Both the position numbers and the translations under genes were made by a program. A DNA stretch of 64,000 nucleotides, taken from positions 11,157,588-11,221,587 of the forward strand of contig CM044959.1 of the NCBI GenBank assembly GCA_024516035.1. The letters are read 5' to 3'. Under the pieces are notes generated by a model. The model was not told where the DNA came from and did not search any database. It worked only from the letters and a program-made list of their open reading frames with translations. This DNA comes from Bactericera cockerelli (lineage: Eukaryota > Arthropoda > Insecta > Hemiptera > Triozidae). Positions 11,101-18,309 of the stretch are shown here, in pieces. The number at the start of each line of letters is the position of its first letter. The stretch's first letter is position 1.

Positions 11101-11349
11101 CAATCTACATCACAAAAAACGTCTACAGTAGCTGCTGTTTCATAGCTACGAAATATAAAAGGCTATAAAACTCTCATATTGAAAGAAAAAAAGAAAAAAA
11201 AAAAAAAAAAACGTTTTCCTCACAACTCACATTTTCTTCTTGGGCAACGTCAAGTCGAGTCCATCAAGCACAGTTTGCTGCTTGGTGTATCTTTTGTAGG
11301 CGTTCCGCACCACTACCGCGTTTTCTGTGTCCTCGGGCAGGCCTGTCAT
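1933..11349 (-). CDS. ABC half-transporter, ABCH/ABCG23-like; seven exons, 3' part outside window
   Basis: The seven exons join in phase into about 354 codons, with the ATP-binding domain first and the membrane domain second. Visible motifs are Walker A GPSGCGKT (about residues 45-52), a Q-loop in GYMPQ (about 80-84), signature LSGGQQRR (135-142), Walker B LLILDEPT (155-162) and the H-loop histidine in TTHY (190-193). The last exon opens with a hydrophobic segment followed by AIGQDPKNL, typical of the first membrane segment and loop of the ABCH/ABCG23 group. Family knowledge: these half-transporters dimerise; insect ABCH members have been linked to moving lipids to the cuticle. The substrate cannot be read here. 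The start is an ATG at 11347-11349, just after a possible acceptor AG, so an upstream non-coding exon is likely. Most of the membrane domain and the stop lie beyond position 1. Introns carry LINE, hAT and SINE insertions but no coding break was seen. Confidence 0.9.
2200..2338 (-). mobile_element. Family-B tRNA-headed SINE
   Basis: On the minus strand a tRNA-like head (CCTCTGTAGCTTGATCGATC in this copy) precedes a tail ending in CGTGAT...GTGATTAACACAAATATGAT-like sequence. The copy is diverged and lacks part of the head. Confidence 0.75.
2345..2925. repeat. Degenerate TTCCTGTTGTTTTG tandem repeat
   Basis: About 580 bp of irregular 35-40 bp units built on TTCCTGTTGTTTTGTTCTGT and TATTTGAAAATTCC. 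Open frames through it are by-products of the T-rich composition. Confidence 0.8.
2973..3197 (+). pseudogene. LINE (Jockey-like) C-terminal fragment
   Basis: The 74-codon frame reads TDLHSLAKTPYLENYVNELS and INFFKKTKKANINVLKPLL, like the end of Jockey-group reverse transcriptases, then stops. No catalytic domain precedes it, so it is a 5'-truncated copy. Clade placement is by eye. Confidence 0.5.
3198..3660. other. Intronic sequence with a family-A SINE tail
   Basis: Mostly plain intron; 3535-3612 matches the tail of family-A SINEs (AGCACTAACCTCGCCTAAAG and a TATTATTA end). Confidence 0.5.
3667..3797 (-). CDS. ABC transporter exon, linker to membrane domain
   Basis: Follows a polypyrimidine acceptor (tttttccag) and encodes a proline-rich linker (PVGPKPPITIKPDTWFNYG) leading to RFKAQVIKN, the amphipathic stretch before membrane segment 1. 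It ends CAT GT|GTGAGT; the GT joins C of the next exon to give Val. Confidence 0.88.
3840..4010 (-). mobile_element. Family-E SINE fragment (tRNA head plus body)
   Basis: Minus-strand match to the E head (TGACTAC...TCCACATATCCTGAATTCGA) and the shared body around CCCAACCCAGGCTGGGTG. Diverged. Confidence 0.65.
4086..4126. repeat. AATAG pentamer tract, LINE 3' tail
   Basis: Seven or more AATAG units mark the LINE 3' terminus. The same pentamer starts two LINE-like fragments near 50845 and 56176. Confidence 0.85.
4089..5869 (-). mobile_element. 5'-truncated LINE with 15-bp target duplication
   Basis: The insert is flanked by identical copies of AGGCTACACTACAAT at 4074-4088 and 5870-5884. It carries a reverse-transcriptase C-terminal frame, a 3' UTR with about four 38-bp units (TATGATAAATAAAATCTAAT), and a 3' tail that is a pentamer array (ATTCT on the minus strand) rather than poly(A). 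It sits in an ABC transporter intron in the same orientation as the gene. Confidence 0.93.
4631..5869 (-). CDS. Non-LTR reverse transcriptase, C-terminal part
   Basis: The frame is open for over 400 codons, entered at the truncation point (CSEVSDILLLLYADDLILFA). The YADD box holds the catalytic aspartates; downstream are SYCLENKMMVNVSKSKVVIF, thumb sequence, and a C-terminal Cys-His finger (CSVCNQNKPENIQHFLLECP). The endonuclease and first RT motifs are gone. Lack of stops and the perfect target duplication indicate a recent insertion. Clade is uncertain; the short tandem-repeat tail recalls CR1/L2-type LINEs. Confidence 0.88.
   Translation of the reverse strand, partial: CSEVSDILLLLYADDLILFATDKIDLQKKLNALSSYCLENKMMVNVSKSKVVIFRRGGRVSARDVFHYQDNQMEIRNEYNYLGVLFSSHGVFYKAAEQALSRGRVAVGNVRQILISSKTDSLDSRVKLFQAIVRSTLLYGSEIWALRYEGTIEKCQTLFYKSIYCLPRNTASYMLRLEMGVVKLFYYAFCQILEWWGKLLKMTTDRKCYDQLVLLDQRSCNVAKYNWCTLLKNKLVQLEFGYLWEAQSSNMLEEKREDILLTYYSTLVKEDWQSLLRSSYNIMYKDIKIRPDNPTPKQSFVTRYLLEPGPIERSRVAAQLRLSGKNLRFFINKMSFSWDQEELCSVCNQNKPENIQHFLLECPHYAALRMKFLREMGSSAEELLVIQSKAHLNNLYFYVLGALKLRSFLRNE
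5885..6135. other. Intron with a family-I fragment
   Basis: No gene seen. 6085-6135 resembles the CAAACTGCTGGTCTTCTCCC unit found at the end of family-I repeats. Confidence 0.4.
6228..6377 (-). CDS. ABC transporter exon, end of nucleotide-binding domain
   Basis: Starts GCC AGA AAC after atcag and encodes fifty residues including HIIGLMRGGVLLAEESPAEL and LETAFLQLSQLQEHN, the usual C-terminal part of the nucleotide-binding domain. It ends AAG|GTGAGA in phase 0. Confidence 0.9.
6430..6505 (+). mobile_element. Family-F SINE tail
   Basis: Matches the tail of the fuller copies near 21.0 and 59.4 kb (AAAGTGCCCTGAAGTAATGC and GAAAGCGGTT). Confidence 0.65.
6765..7025 (-). mobile_element. Family-G tRNA-headed SINE
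   Basis: Minus strand: head with a B-box-like GGTCCCGGGTTCAAATCCCA, then the body with ACCCAGC-like, GGGAAGTACTTCTCC and ACAACACAGACCACAAGAGT motifs shared with the copies at 32.2 and 53.1 kb. Confidence 0.75.
7447..7567. mobile_element. Short palindromic MITE
   Basis: The ends CCGTATTTATGAACAG and CTGTTCATAAATACGG are exact inverted repeats, and the arms continue imperfectly (GTCTAAGCATGGTCTGAAGC). No clear target duplication. Confidence 0.8.
7582..7878. mobile_element. hAT-type MITE with 8-bp target duplication
   Basis: GTGTGCAT is duplicated exactly at 7574-7581 and 7879-7886. Ends are TAGTGTTGGCAAG and, inverted, TAGTGATGTATGAAG; the interior is rich in TTAGTTCA / TGAACTAA in both orientations. 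It begins right beside the donor of the exon ending at 7896. Confidence 0.9.
7896..8076 (-). CDS. ABC transporter exon with signature, Walker B and H-loop
   Basis: Encodes SGGQQRRCSLAVSLLHDPSL, then LLILDEPTVGLDP and MITTHYIEE, and ends in phase 0 at GAG|GTAATT. All catalytic motifs look intact. It is hemmed in by transposons: a hAT-type MITE target duplication begins 9 bp past the donor, and a family-J repeat lies about 37 bp before the acceptor. Confidence 0.92.
8113..8290 (+). repeat. Family-J repeat
   Basis: Runs from GGCTGGAAGAGATTGCCACA through ACCTTTAGGTAGGACAT and a T-rich middle to ACCTAACAAAGC, the usual 3' end, but without a TAA tail. Probably a LINE or SINE 3' region. Confidence 0.75.
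8515..8581 (+). mobile_element. Family-H tRNA-like SINE head
   Basis: AGCGGTATCATGCTGGGCTT with a B box GGATTCGAAACCCGGCGG. Related heads lie at 48.9, 58.6 and 62.8 kb. Confidence 0.55.
8592..8805 (+). mobile_element. Family-A tRNA-headed SINE
   Basis: Near full-length: GGTAGTCAAGTGGTTAACGC (A box), GGTTCGAATCCCACCCAGTG (B box), then GAGCATTAACCTCGCCTGG and a TATTATTATT end. Confidence 0.88.
8917..9071 (-). CDS. ABC transporter exon, helical subdomain
   Basis: Begins after ctcctcag and encodes the helical region between Q-loop and signature motif (LSIWECLKFYGNLFEMSP ... LPPETRRIEDL). It ends CTG AG|GTAATA, with the split Ser codon completed by the C of the next exon to start SGGQQ. A family-I interspersed repeat starts about 27 bp upstream of the acceptor. 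Confidence 0.9.
9098..9295 (+). repeat. Family-I interspersed repeat with two minisatellite units
   Basis: Begins ATAGGGTGGCGTCATCGTGA, passes CCACTGTCTTTACAAGGAGG and CCCAGAACCAAGCCAATG-like sequence, and ends in two 38-bp CTGCTGGTCTACTCCCTGTT units. The same repeat at 43.06-43.56 kb has ten units. Confidence 0.85.
9361..9760 (-). mobile_element. Family-B SINE split by a 5S-headed SINE
   Basis: Minus-strand B tail at 9361-9420 and B head remnants at 9704-9760 flank the family-D insertion. Confidence 0.65.
9421..9693 (+). mobile_element. 5S rRNA-headed SINE (family D1), intact insertion
   Basis: Flanked by AAATTAGCTC at 9411-9420 and 9694-9703. The head starts GCCAGCGTCGATGGCATGTT and continues ACACCGGTTC, ACCGAAGTTAAGCGAC and GCATGGGTGACC, in the order of 5S rRNA including the internal promoter region. 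It closes with GACGCTGGC, complementary to the first nine bases. The body has CAGGCTGGGTGAGGTCAATG and GAATGGAGGGTAAAACCCCC, then a poly(A) tail. Confidence 0.93.
9897..10043. repeat. 31-bp array copying an exon end and splice donor, cluster 1
   Basis: About five units of 31 bp. On the minus strand each reads GGGCTACATGCC(C/A)CAG then GTATGTACATTAG, the last 18 coding bases and first 13 intron bases of the exon ending at 10332. Confidence 0.92.
10044..10240. other. Intron sequence between the two 31-bp clusters
   Basis: AT-rich; 10185-10230 resembles the CTATCTAAATAAAGCACTAC repeat end seen near 36.6 and 39.15 kb. No coding signal. Confidence 0.4.
10245..10345. repeat. 31-bp array copying an exon end and splice donor, cluster 2
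   Basis: About three units directly abutting and including the real exon end. Each full unit keeps CAG|GTATGT, so several equivalent donors lie 31 bp apart. Confidence 0.93.
10332..10464 (-). CDS. ABC transporter exon with Walker A and Q-loop
   Basis: The exon follows a tttcag acceptor, encodes YGLLGPSGCGKTTLLSCIVG and ends in GYMPQ exactly at a CAG|GTATGT donor in phase 0. The stretch between Walker A and the Q-loop is shorter than I expect for the family. Its last 18 bases and the donor are repeated as a 31-bp tandem array downstream in the intron. Confidence 0.9.
10985..11175 (+). mobile_element. Family-G SINE, 5' truncated
   Basis: Contains AAGGGATACCTTCCGGTGCG, ACCCAGCACCTAAATGGGAA and the tail ATGGGCAATCTACATCAC. 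Confidence 0.75.
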
Positions 11350-11350
11350 C
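11231..11350 (-). CDS. ABC transporter first coding exon
   Basis: Reads from an ATG at 11349 through an A-loop-like stretch (VVVRNAYKRY ... QQTVLDGLDLTLP) to an AT|GTGAGT donor. A possible acceptor AG sits just upstream of 11350. The final AT joins the C of the next exon to make Ile before YGLLGPSGCGKT. The ATG may be the true start or an internal Met if an upstream coding exon exists. Confidence 0.8.
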
Positions 11351-11427
11351 CTGTCAACAACAACAAAAACATAGTCACATTAGTAAAGGCAGGAAATAAT
11401 GTAGTAGTGGTTCTTGACATAGTAAAC

Positions 11428-11664
11428 AATTAATAATAATAAAATATTAATAATAAAACTCTTTAGTGGAAGGTAACCACCTGGCGAGGTAATTGCTCAA
11501 AACATTTTCTACCACCCAACCCACAGAGTCTTATTATTATCTGGTCGCAAACTCAAATTAATGAGGAAAAATTCATGCACTGGCTGGGATTCGAACCAAA
11601 GGGCCCCTACACAACCTGGATTAAATACCAGACTAGCACGTTGACCACTTGACTACCAGTGCAC
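11428..11664 (-). mobile_element. Family-A SINE upstream of the ABC first exon
   Basis: Minus-strand copy, TGCACTGGTAGTCAAGTGGT to a TTATTATTA-type end, about 80 bp upstream of the first coding exon. Confidence 0.88.
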
Positions 11665-11754
11665 AATTAAACATAGTCTTGTTCATTTTTACTTTGCCTT
11701 TTCCCAAACCTTCTTAGGGTCGCCATTGATCAACCTTTTCCTCGTGGCTCAGGT

Positions 11755-12010
11755 TGTTTGGTTCTGGCACTCTTACTTTGGCTGGAAACCGCACCGCACC
11801 ACACCGCCAAACACGGTGCGGCGATTTTCTTCAGCTGCGGGCCGGCCCGTTACCCTCGGGTCACATCGCAAGCAAAAACCGAGGATTGCCATCGCGCGGT
11901 GAGGTCAAAGAAAATGAGCGGACCGCACCGCGTTTTGCAAGCGCGGTGCGGTGAATGTTGTCAGACCGCACCGGACCCCTCTGTGATCACTGCGGTTCCG
12001 GTGATTTTGC
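11755..12010. other. GC-rich block with CCGCACC/GGTGCGG motifs
   Basis: This 250-bp block is strongly GC- and CpG-rich in an AT-rich setting and repeats ACCGCACC and GGTGCGG in both orientations. It lies about 400 bp upstream of the ABC start. It may be a promoter-proximal CpG island or a decayed hAT-type element; open frames through it look incidental. Confidence 0.5.
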
Positions 12011-12202
12011 TCATCCCTACCCTCTGTGCCCAATTGCCCATGGCTCTTTCCTGAATCGATGTAAATGGGGAAATTTAGAAACAGACTCGAACTTATGAAT
12101 CCGATTTTATAATTTTGTTTTTAATGCCAAATCATACAAATTACCAACAAATTTATATCGATGCTCTCTTTATACCTAATACTGTTGATAGACATCAATC
12201 AA

Positions 12203-12234
12203 CAGTAAGTTGATAGATGTCTATCAACTTACTG
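12203..12234. repeat. Perfect 15-bp inverted repeat
   Basis: CAGTAAGTTGATAGA is followed by TG and then its exact reverse complement. A looser TGTTGATAGACATCAATCAA sequence precedes it. Confidence 0.9.
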
Positions 12235-12335
12235 GTCTAATCAACTACACTCTTTCAACATTATCAACAATGTAAGAGTTTCTACTTACTAGTACAATCA
12301 ACTACTATCTATCCCGAGTATCAACAATCAACATC

Positions 12336-12525
12336 GTGCACTGGTAGTCAAGTGGTTAACGCGCTAGTCTGGTAATCCAGGTAGTGTAAGGATCCGTTGG
12401 TTCGAATACCACCCAGTGCATTAATTGCAGTTTGTGACCACATAATACCTAATAAGACTCTTAGGGTTAGGTGGTAGAAAATGCTTTGAGCATTAACCTC
12501 GCCTGATGGTTACCTTCCACTAAAG
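12336..12525 (+). mobile_element. Family-A SINE
   Basis: Full head and body (GGTAGTCAAGTGGTTAACGC ... GAGCATTAACCTCGCCTGAT), ending directly against a family-B copy. Confidence 0.88.
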
Positions 12526-12666
12526 TTATCATATTTGTGTTAATCATTTTCGTGATATCACAACTACTGAAACTCGCTTTACTAAATCTACGCTGAAACC
12601 GGGACTTGAACCACCGAACTCCAGGTTACAAGTCCGCCGCCTTATCGATCAAGCTACTGAGGTAAT
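12526..12666 (-). mobile_element. Family-B SINE
   Basis: Minus strand: CTCAGTAGCTTGATCGATAA head, GTCCCGGTTTCAGCGTAGAT, ending ATTAACACAAATATGATAAC. Confidence 0.88.
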
Positions 12667-12982
12667 ATTATTATACCTTCCACTAAAGATTATTATTATT
12701 ATTCTTACTATCTACTTACTAGTACAATCAACTATCTATCCACAATACACAAGCAGGTATATGCCACGCTACTATTTATCCTCATAAACTTGAAAAACTA
12801 GTTCTGTTCCAGAGTCTAGCTACCGACTGCTACACACGTCACTCAGACTTGCGCTTCCGGAAATTTTATTCAGCATTTCTCATGGTTGTTCGTCAACCCG
12901 TGATTGGCTGGACCGACAGAACGTCTGGTAAGCGGCAGACCATAGGTTCAAATACCGGGCGAAGGCCGCCACCTAAATAAGC

Positions 12983-13312
12983 CAGCCTCCGTGGCGTAAT
13001 GGTTGTGACTACTGCCCGTAGTCCAGAGATCCCGAGTTCGATCCCCGGTTGGAGCGGACTTTTCGAAGAAAATTCTGTTCCCTCCAAACACGTGAGGCTG
13101 GCATTTCCGGCCCTACCCAGGCTGGATGAGGTTAATGTAGGTAGCTGATACAATTCCCAGCAAATAAAGGGTAAAACCCCCGTCCTGCCTATCTATCTCA
13201 ATCAGGACGTTAAAAGCAAATAGAATCAACTGGTCACAATAGATCTAATTAGGTCGCAGTGTTAATTGTTAGGATTTCACTGAAAACCCTGCAACCAGAT
13301 CAGATAATAATA
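12983..13312 (+). mobile_element. Family-E SINE with 3' module M
   Basis: Head GCCAGCCTCCGTGGCGTAAT with B box GAGTTCGATCCCCGG, closing GAGGCTGGC, shared body CCCAGGCTGGATGAGG, then a 3' module CAACTGGTCACAATAGATCT ... AACCCTGCAACCAGATC. The same 3' module occurs inverted at 27.18 kb. Confidence 0.85.
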
Positions 13313-13319
13313 ATACTGA

Positions 13320-14290
13320 GCGAAGTTTCTCCTCGGTGTCTTTCATCATCAGGTTTTCACTCTAATATTTAGGTAGTACTTACAAAGTAGGTCCATCGAG
13401 GGTATTTTCAATGTAGAATAATATGAAATAAATAAATCCTTCATTCGTGAACCTGAGTACCTAAAAATTAATTAGGTATACAAAAACGAATATGGCCTCA
13501 GATATTAATCTGAAATATATGGAAAAGTCCTAAAATTCTGCGCTACCCACTAAAATTGTTATATAATAACACAAAGAAACACATTTATTTAAATAAATCA
13601 GATTTTGTGCAAAATGCTCATGTACCTTTATGTATTTATGTTTTTTGTAAATTTATCTGCACAAATAAAGGCTTTTTACATTACATTTACTTTATTAACA
13701 AACGAATATAATGTTGACGCAGCACTTAAAGGGGAAGACTCGAAACGGTACCTCCAGGTTACAAGTCCTCCGCCTCATCAATCAATCTAGTGACGTCGTT
13801 AAAAAAGAGCCATGTATCAAATCAGTATCAAATCATGTATCAAATCAAATTAGGGCCATGCCTCATATTTACTAAGTCTGCCTCATCAACCATACAATGC
13901 CGGGTGCTTGGTTATATGTAATGGCTGAAAATCTTACACATTTTAATACGTAAAACTCCATACACTAATTTATCATTTCCATTTGAATTCCCACAAGCTT
14001 CATCAGTAAGCAGGTATTAGTATGTAGTAATTACGTACGAGGTGCCTAATACACCCGCTGTGCAGTTAATCTATTCAATAGTGTGGTATATCAGTAACTA
14101 GCTAAATCCCGGCACTTTGTCACGTTTGAGGTTATTTCCCAAGGCTGGCGTTCTATTTGAATCATTATTGGCCAAAAAATCCTGATATCTTGAAAATGTT
14201 AATAGATATTTTAATTTTGATAATTTTCAAGGTAGTTTGACGGTGATATAGGGGGGTCTACTCTCATGAAAATTTCAATATCTGTTACAA
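13320..14290. other. AT-rich intergenic stretch
   Basis: No gene recognised. 13745-13790 has a family-B-like CCTCCAGGTTACAAGTCC fragment. Confidence 0.4.
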
Positions 14291-14441
14291 CTTTTGGGCT
14301 GTGGTATTGTGAACAGACAAACCCTAAGAGGAAATAGTCAGCCAGTCACGCACAGATTTGAGTTTTACATACATATAGAGATATGGTGGGGATATTTTGG
14401 AAGTGTAGTATATCCTCAGTGCATGAATACCATAGGATCAT

Positions 14442-14790
14442 GCCAGACTCCGCGGTGCAGCGGTTGTGACTACTGCTTGTGGTCCAGAGATCCCGAGTTC
14501 GATCCTCGGTTTGAGCAGAATTTTCTGACATTTTTTCTTTTGCTAATCAATTAAAATACACGTGAGGCTGGCCCGCCCAACACACAGGCTGGGTTAGGTT
14601 AATGTGGGTAGATGGTACAATTCCCAGCGATTGGAAAGTATATTTCCTGTCCACAGATCAAGACGTTAAACCTAAACTAAAATCATTGGACATGACAGGA
14701 GCCTCAACGTTGGCTCTGGGCGTCCATATAATCCTTGCACCACCGTAAGATAGCTATCTGTGCCCATCGGACAAATTACATTACATTATC
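14442..14790 (+). mobile_element. Family-E SINE with a third 3' module
   Basis: Head GCCAGACTCCGCGGTGCAGC, B box GAGTTCGATCCTCGG, GAGGCTGGC, body GGGTTAGGTTAATGTGGGTA, then a 3' segment TTGGACATGACAGGAGCCTC ... GTAAGATAGCTATCTGTGCC unlike modules M and N. Confidence 0.75.
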
Positions 14791-15095
14791 TTAGAAGCTA
14801 AATAAATCTTAGAAGCCAAATAAATCTTAGAAGCCAAATAAAAATGGCTTAGGATGGGTCCTCTGTATACAAAAAATTAACAATAATACAAAATATTAAT
14901 GATTTATTATTATTATTTCTGGGGGTAATTTTCAAAAGAAATTCCTTTGTGCTTCGTCCTTTCTTTAGAACTATTGCACCCCATTTCGCTCACTCTTCAC
15001 TTTCAAACATCATTAGATGAAAATTTAGAAAATTCAGCAGGTGTATTATAAGTTCGGAGTCGGAGTGTATATTGTTTCCATCTCTTGTCCTGGAT

Positions 15096-15243
15096 AAAAG
15101 TTATCATATTTGTGTTAATCACTTTCGTGATCTCACAACTACTTAAATTCGCTTTACTAAATATACGCTGAAACCGGGACTTGAACCATCGACCTCCAGG
15201 TTACAAGTCCGCTGCCTTATCGATCAAGCTGCTGAGGTCGGTT
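15096..15243 (-). mobile_element. Family-B SINE
   Basis: Minus-strand copy with CTCAGCAGCTTGATCGATAA and the TAACACAAATATGATAACTT end. Confidence 0.85.
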
Positions 15244-15317
15244 TGTCCTGGGTATTATCATTATTATAGGATCATATCCGACCACATCCACGGGGATTGC
15301 GTCATAGATAGACATAG

Positions 15318-15425
15318 GCTATACCTGTCTAGCTAATGTTAATACTTTCGTCCAGCTGATGTTAATACATTCCTAGCTGATGTTAATACTTTCCAGCTGA
15401 TGTTAATACTTTCCTAGCTGGCATA
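15318..15425. repeat. Short tandem repeat CTGATGTTAATACTTTCCTAG
   Basis: About five irregular units around AGCTGATGTTAATACTTTCC. Confidence 0.8.
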
Positions 15426-15909
15426 GTACATGGCCCATGATAAAAAAAACTAAATTCCAAATTAATGATCCATTATTATGTTCGGTGGTCCTCTATTCAA
15501 ACTTTGTCTATTTATGAGAACCTATTTTATTGCGTCTAAAAATTTCAAGGCTATTGAACCAGAACTTCTATGCTACACGAGGAAGCATTGGGTGAGAAAG
15601 AGAGAGAGATATTCTGTAAAGGAAAATGAAAAAGAAGAAGAAAAAAAAAAAAAAAAAAATGCAAGACCATGATTGTGGATAATATATGTTGGCTAATCAT
15701 GCTTTATCATTACATCAATGAAGATATGACTCCATTATCAAATGTGATTTGTGTATGGTTGTGTTAATTTGACGGATTCATGATATCGCGAGGAAATATT
15801 CATAGTTTTTTGTTGTTGTAAATAATACCAAAACGGTTTTTGGGGTAAACCCCTAGTAACGATGCTTTCAACCCAATCGTCATATCTATATCTCATTTAC
15901 CTACATTAT

Positions 15910-16045
15910 CACGACGGGGTTTTATCTTCTATTTGCTGGAAACTCACATACGAGCTTCTCAAATTAACTTAACCCAGCCTGAGTGGGGCCTGGAATAGCC
16001 AGCATCATAAGGGTTCGAATGATTGGACAACTAACCTCGCTTAAC
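15910..16045 (-). mobile_element. Family-D SINE fragment
   Basis: Minus-strand body (CCAGGCCCCACTCAGGCTGG) and part of the 5S-type head. Confidence 0.65.
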
Positions 16046-16114
16046 TTGAGTTACAGAAAAATAAGCAGTTCAATCACCGAAGCTAGATAATCTTCTTTTT
16101 TTTCTTCTTTTTAA

Positions 16115-16312
16115 TTTTGGGTTTAACGTCGCTTTCAACTGCATGGTCATATCTCGATGAGGGTGTTACCCTCCATTCGCAGGTCTCACAAACGTGCTAC
16201 CCACACTAACCTCATCCAGCCTGGTTTGAGGCGGAATGTCATTATCACGAAGTCTTTACCTCGCTGGACGTTGCTTAACTTCGGTGATCCTACGATAACC
16301 GGTGCATTCAAC
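16115..16312 (-). mobile_element. 5S-headed SINE (family D2)
   Basis: Minus strand: GCACCGGTTATCG, GATCACCGAAGTTAAGCAAC, GTCCAGCGAGGTAAAG, then the body to GCGACGTTAAACCC. The D2 group lacks the TGGGTGACC box of D1. Confidence 0.8.
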
Positions 16313-16740
16313 GCGCAAACACACACATACACACACAAACAAAATGTCATATAAGTCAAAAAACGTAAATATTTTTGTGTCACCCATCCATTTTTTTACC
16401 TTACCCGGCGTAGCTCAAAAACGGCTGATCAGAATTGATATGTCAAATGAAAGCTCAAACCTTTACCTAAAACTTTCTTGTTTTGAGTTGATAGGTCGTC
16501 GCGACAAATTTCGAGAGAAAATGTCATTTAGGTCAAAAAACGTGAGTATTTATTGCGTGACCCATCCATTTTTCATCCTCAATCATTGCAGCTTCACCTT
16601 AGGGAGATATTACGTAGCCTAGAAGAATTTCCTGATCCAAACGGACCTACATAAATATGCAAAATTTCTGGTTTCTCGGCTAAACGATAAAGAACATTCA
16701 TACACACATATACACTGACAGCTTCATTTTTTAGACATAG
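16313..16740 (-). mobile_element. Non-autonomous Helitron fragment
   Basis: On the minus strand it starts TCTAAAAAATGAAGCTGTCA and carries the same body as the element at 54982-56116 (AAATGACATTTTCTCTCGAA, CGACCTATCAACTCAAA, AGCTACGCCGGGTAAGG), ending in a TG-rich tract without the 3' hairpin. Confidence 0.65.
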
Positions 16741-16929
16741 ATAAAATCTGAAATTGAAAAATAAAATTAATTATTTAAACTTATACTACTTTAGGAGTGG
16801 GTAACGGATTTGCTTTGGAGAAATTGAATTGATATTTCCAAAAATATTTCAACTGGACCAAAATAGAAATTTAATAATGATAAACATCAGTAGATCAAAC
16901 ATTGAAATTTCCTTTCTTACGCACCCTTC

Positions 16930-17330
16930 TACCTATCTCATTTCCTGGCTGAAATAAGTAAGGGGACCACTTTTGGCTAACTTCCTCTTTGAATATAACC
17001 TGATTATAACTAACTTATTTCCCGCCTGAAATAAGTTAGGGGTCTATTTTTGACGAACTTCCTCTAAGAATATCACCTGATTGCCACTAACTTATTTCCC
17101 GCCTGAATTGAGTTAGGGGTTCAATTTTGGCGAACTTTCTCTAAGAACATAACAATACAATACTCTGCTTATCCTGCAAGAATGAGACTAAAGAGTCCCT
17201 TTACTGTCACAGTCTAAACAAACTCTCATTTATTGGTGTAATTACCACTAACTTATGTCCCGCCTGAAATAAGTTAGGGGTCCATTTTTGGCGACCTTCC
17301 ACTAAGAATATTACCTGATTACCAACTAAG
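16930..17330. repeat. 77-bp tandem repeat with internal palindrome
   Basis: Units start near 16934, 17011, 17088 and 17249. Each holds TAACTTATTTCCCGCCTGAA followed by ATAAGTTAG, an inverted repeat. About 84 bp of other sequence interrupts the array between the third and fourth units. Confidence 0.88.
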
Positions 17331-17534
17331 TTCCTATGAAGATGATAAAACAAATATTTAGTGACAGAACGAAGGTCAAGGTATAAGCAGAAGAACAGAA
17401 TTTCATACTTATCAGAGACGAGTTAAGAATAATGCCAAGTCAGTATATTATTTTATGCGATGACATGATAGATAGGTATTTCAATATTCATCAGTGCCTA
17501 CTTACTTGTATACTTGTTAACTTTACTGATCATC

Positions 17535-17690
17535 ATCGTCAGGGTAGCGTCATCGTGAACGATGGTAGCCAGACAGTAGAGGAATGACTCAGCATTTCAA
17601 CCACTGTCTTTACAAGGAGGCTAATAATTGACAAGGGCCCCCAGAACCAAGCCAATGGTCTACTCCCTGTTTATAGTCCCCCAGCCTTTA
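17535..17690 (+). repeat. Family-I repeat
   Basis: Full 5' part (GGGTAGCGTCATCGTGAACG) with about one terminal 38-bp unit. Confidence 0.85.
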
Positions 17691-17712
17691 CTTTACTGAT
17701 ACTATAATAATA

Positions 17713-17943
17713 CAAGCGGGCTGTCGCCCGCTTTGCGGCCCAAAGCATGGCCGTGAAAGCAAAAAATCCTTTTTTCGCCAATGGCAGGTGTTGTAGTGGG
17801 AATTTCGAAAAATCCCGTCTTATTGCACATCTAGACAATAAGACAAAGCTACCTACCAAATTTCAGCTTCCTAGGACTTACGGTTTGGGCTGTAGAGCGA
17901 TGATCAGTCAGTGGTCAGTGTCTTTGACATTTATATATTAAGA
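17713..17943 (-). mobile_element. Small non-autonomous Helitron
   Basis: On the minus strand it starts TCTTAATATATAAATGTCAA after an A and ends in the hairpin GCGGGCGACAGCCCGC followed by TTG and then a host T. A close copy lies at 33784-34035. Confidence 0.78.
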
Positions 17944-17944
17944 T

Positions 17945-18303
17945 TAATAACACTCTTTAGTGGAAGGTAACCACCAGGCGAGGTTAATTCTCAAAGCATT
18001 TTCTACCACCTAATATAATACGTCTTGGGCTTTCTGCTGGAATAATGGGACTTAATACCTAGTAATAATCGGGCAGTATAAATAAGGCGATATTATTATT
18101 ATTGGCGTGTTAAGGGATAGTGTCCACTTCGATAGTGCCCGATTAGGACAATTTAGTCCCATTATTAGAGCAGTAAGCCCAAGACGCATTTTTATGTGGT
18201 AAAAATCCCAAATGGGACGATAACTTGTCATGTCCCAGCTGGGTTTTGAACCCGCGACCTCTGGATTCACAGAGTGCCGCCTTTACCACTGAGTTACCGG
18301 GAC
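17945..18303 (-). mobile_element. Family-A fragment joined to a family-C SINE
   Basis: 17945-18020 is an A tail. 18025-18303 is a nearly complete C copy: minus-strand TGTCCCGGTAACTCAGTGGT, B box GGGTTCAAAACCCAGC, then ATAATGGGACTTAATA-type tail. Confidence 0.82.
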
Positions 18304-18309
18304 AGATAA

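Noticed and set aside
11754..12054. Two overlapping proteins of 66-98 codons
   Set aside because: They come from a GC-rich motif block with no family resemblance and no splice context.
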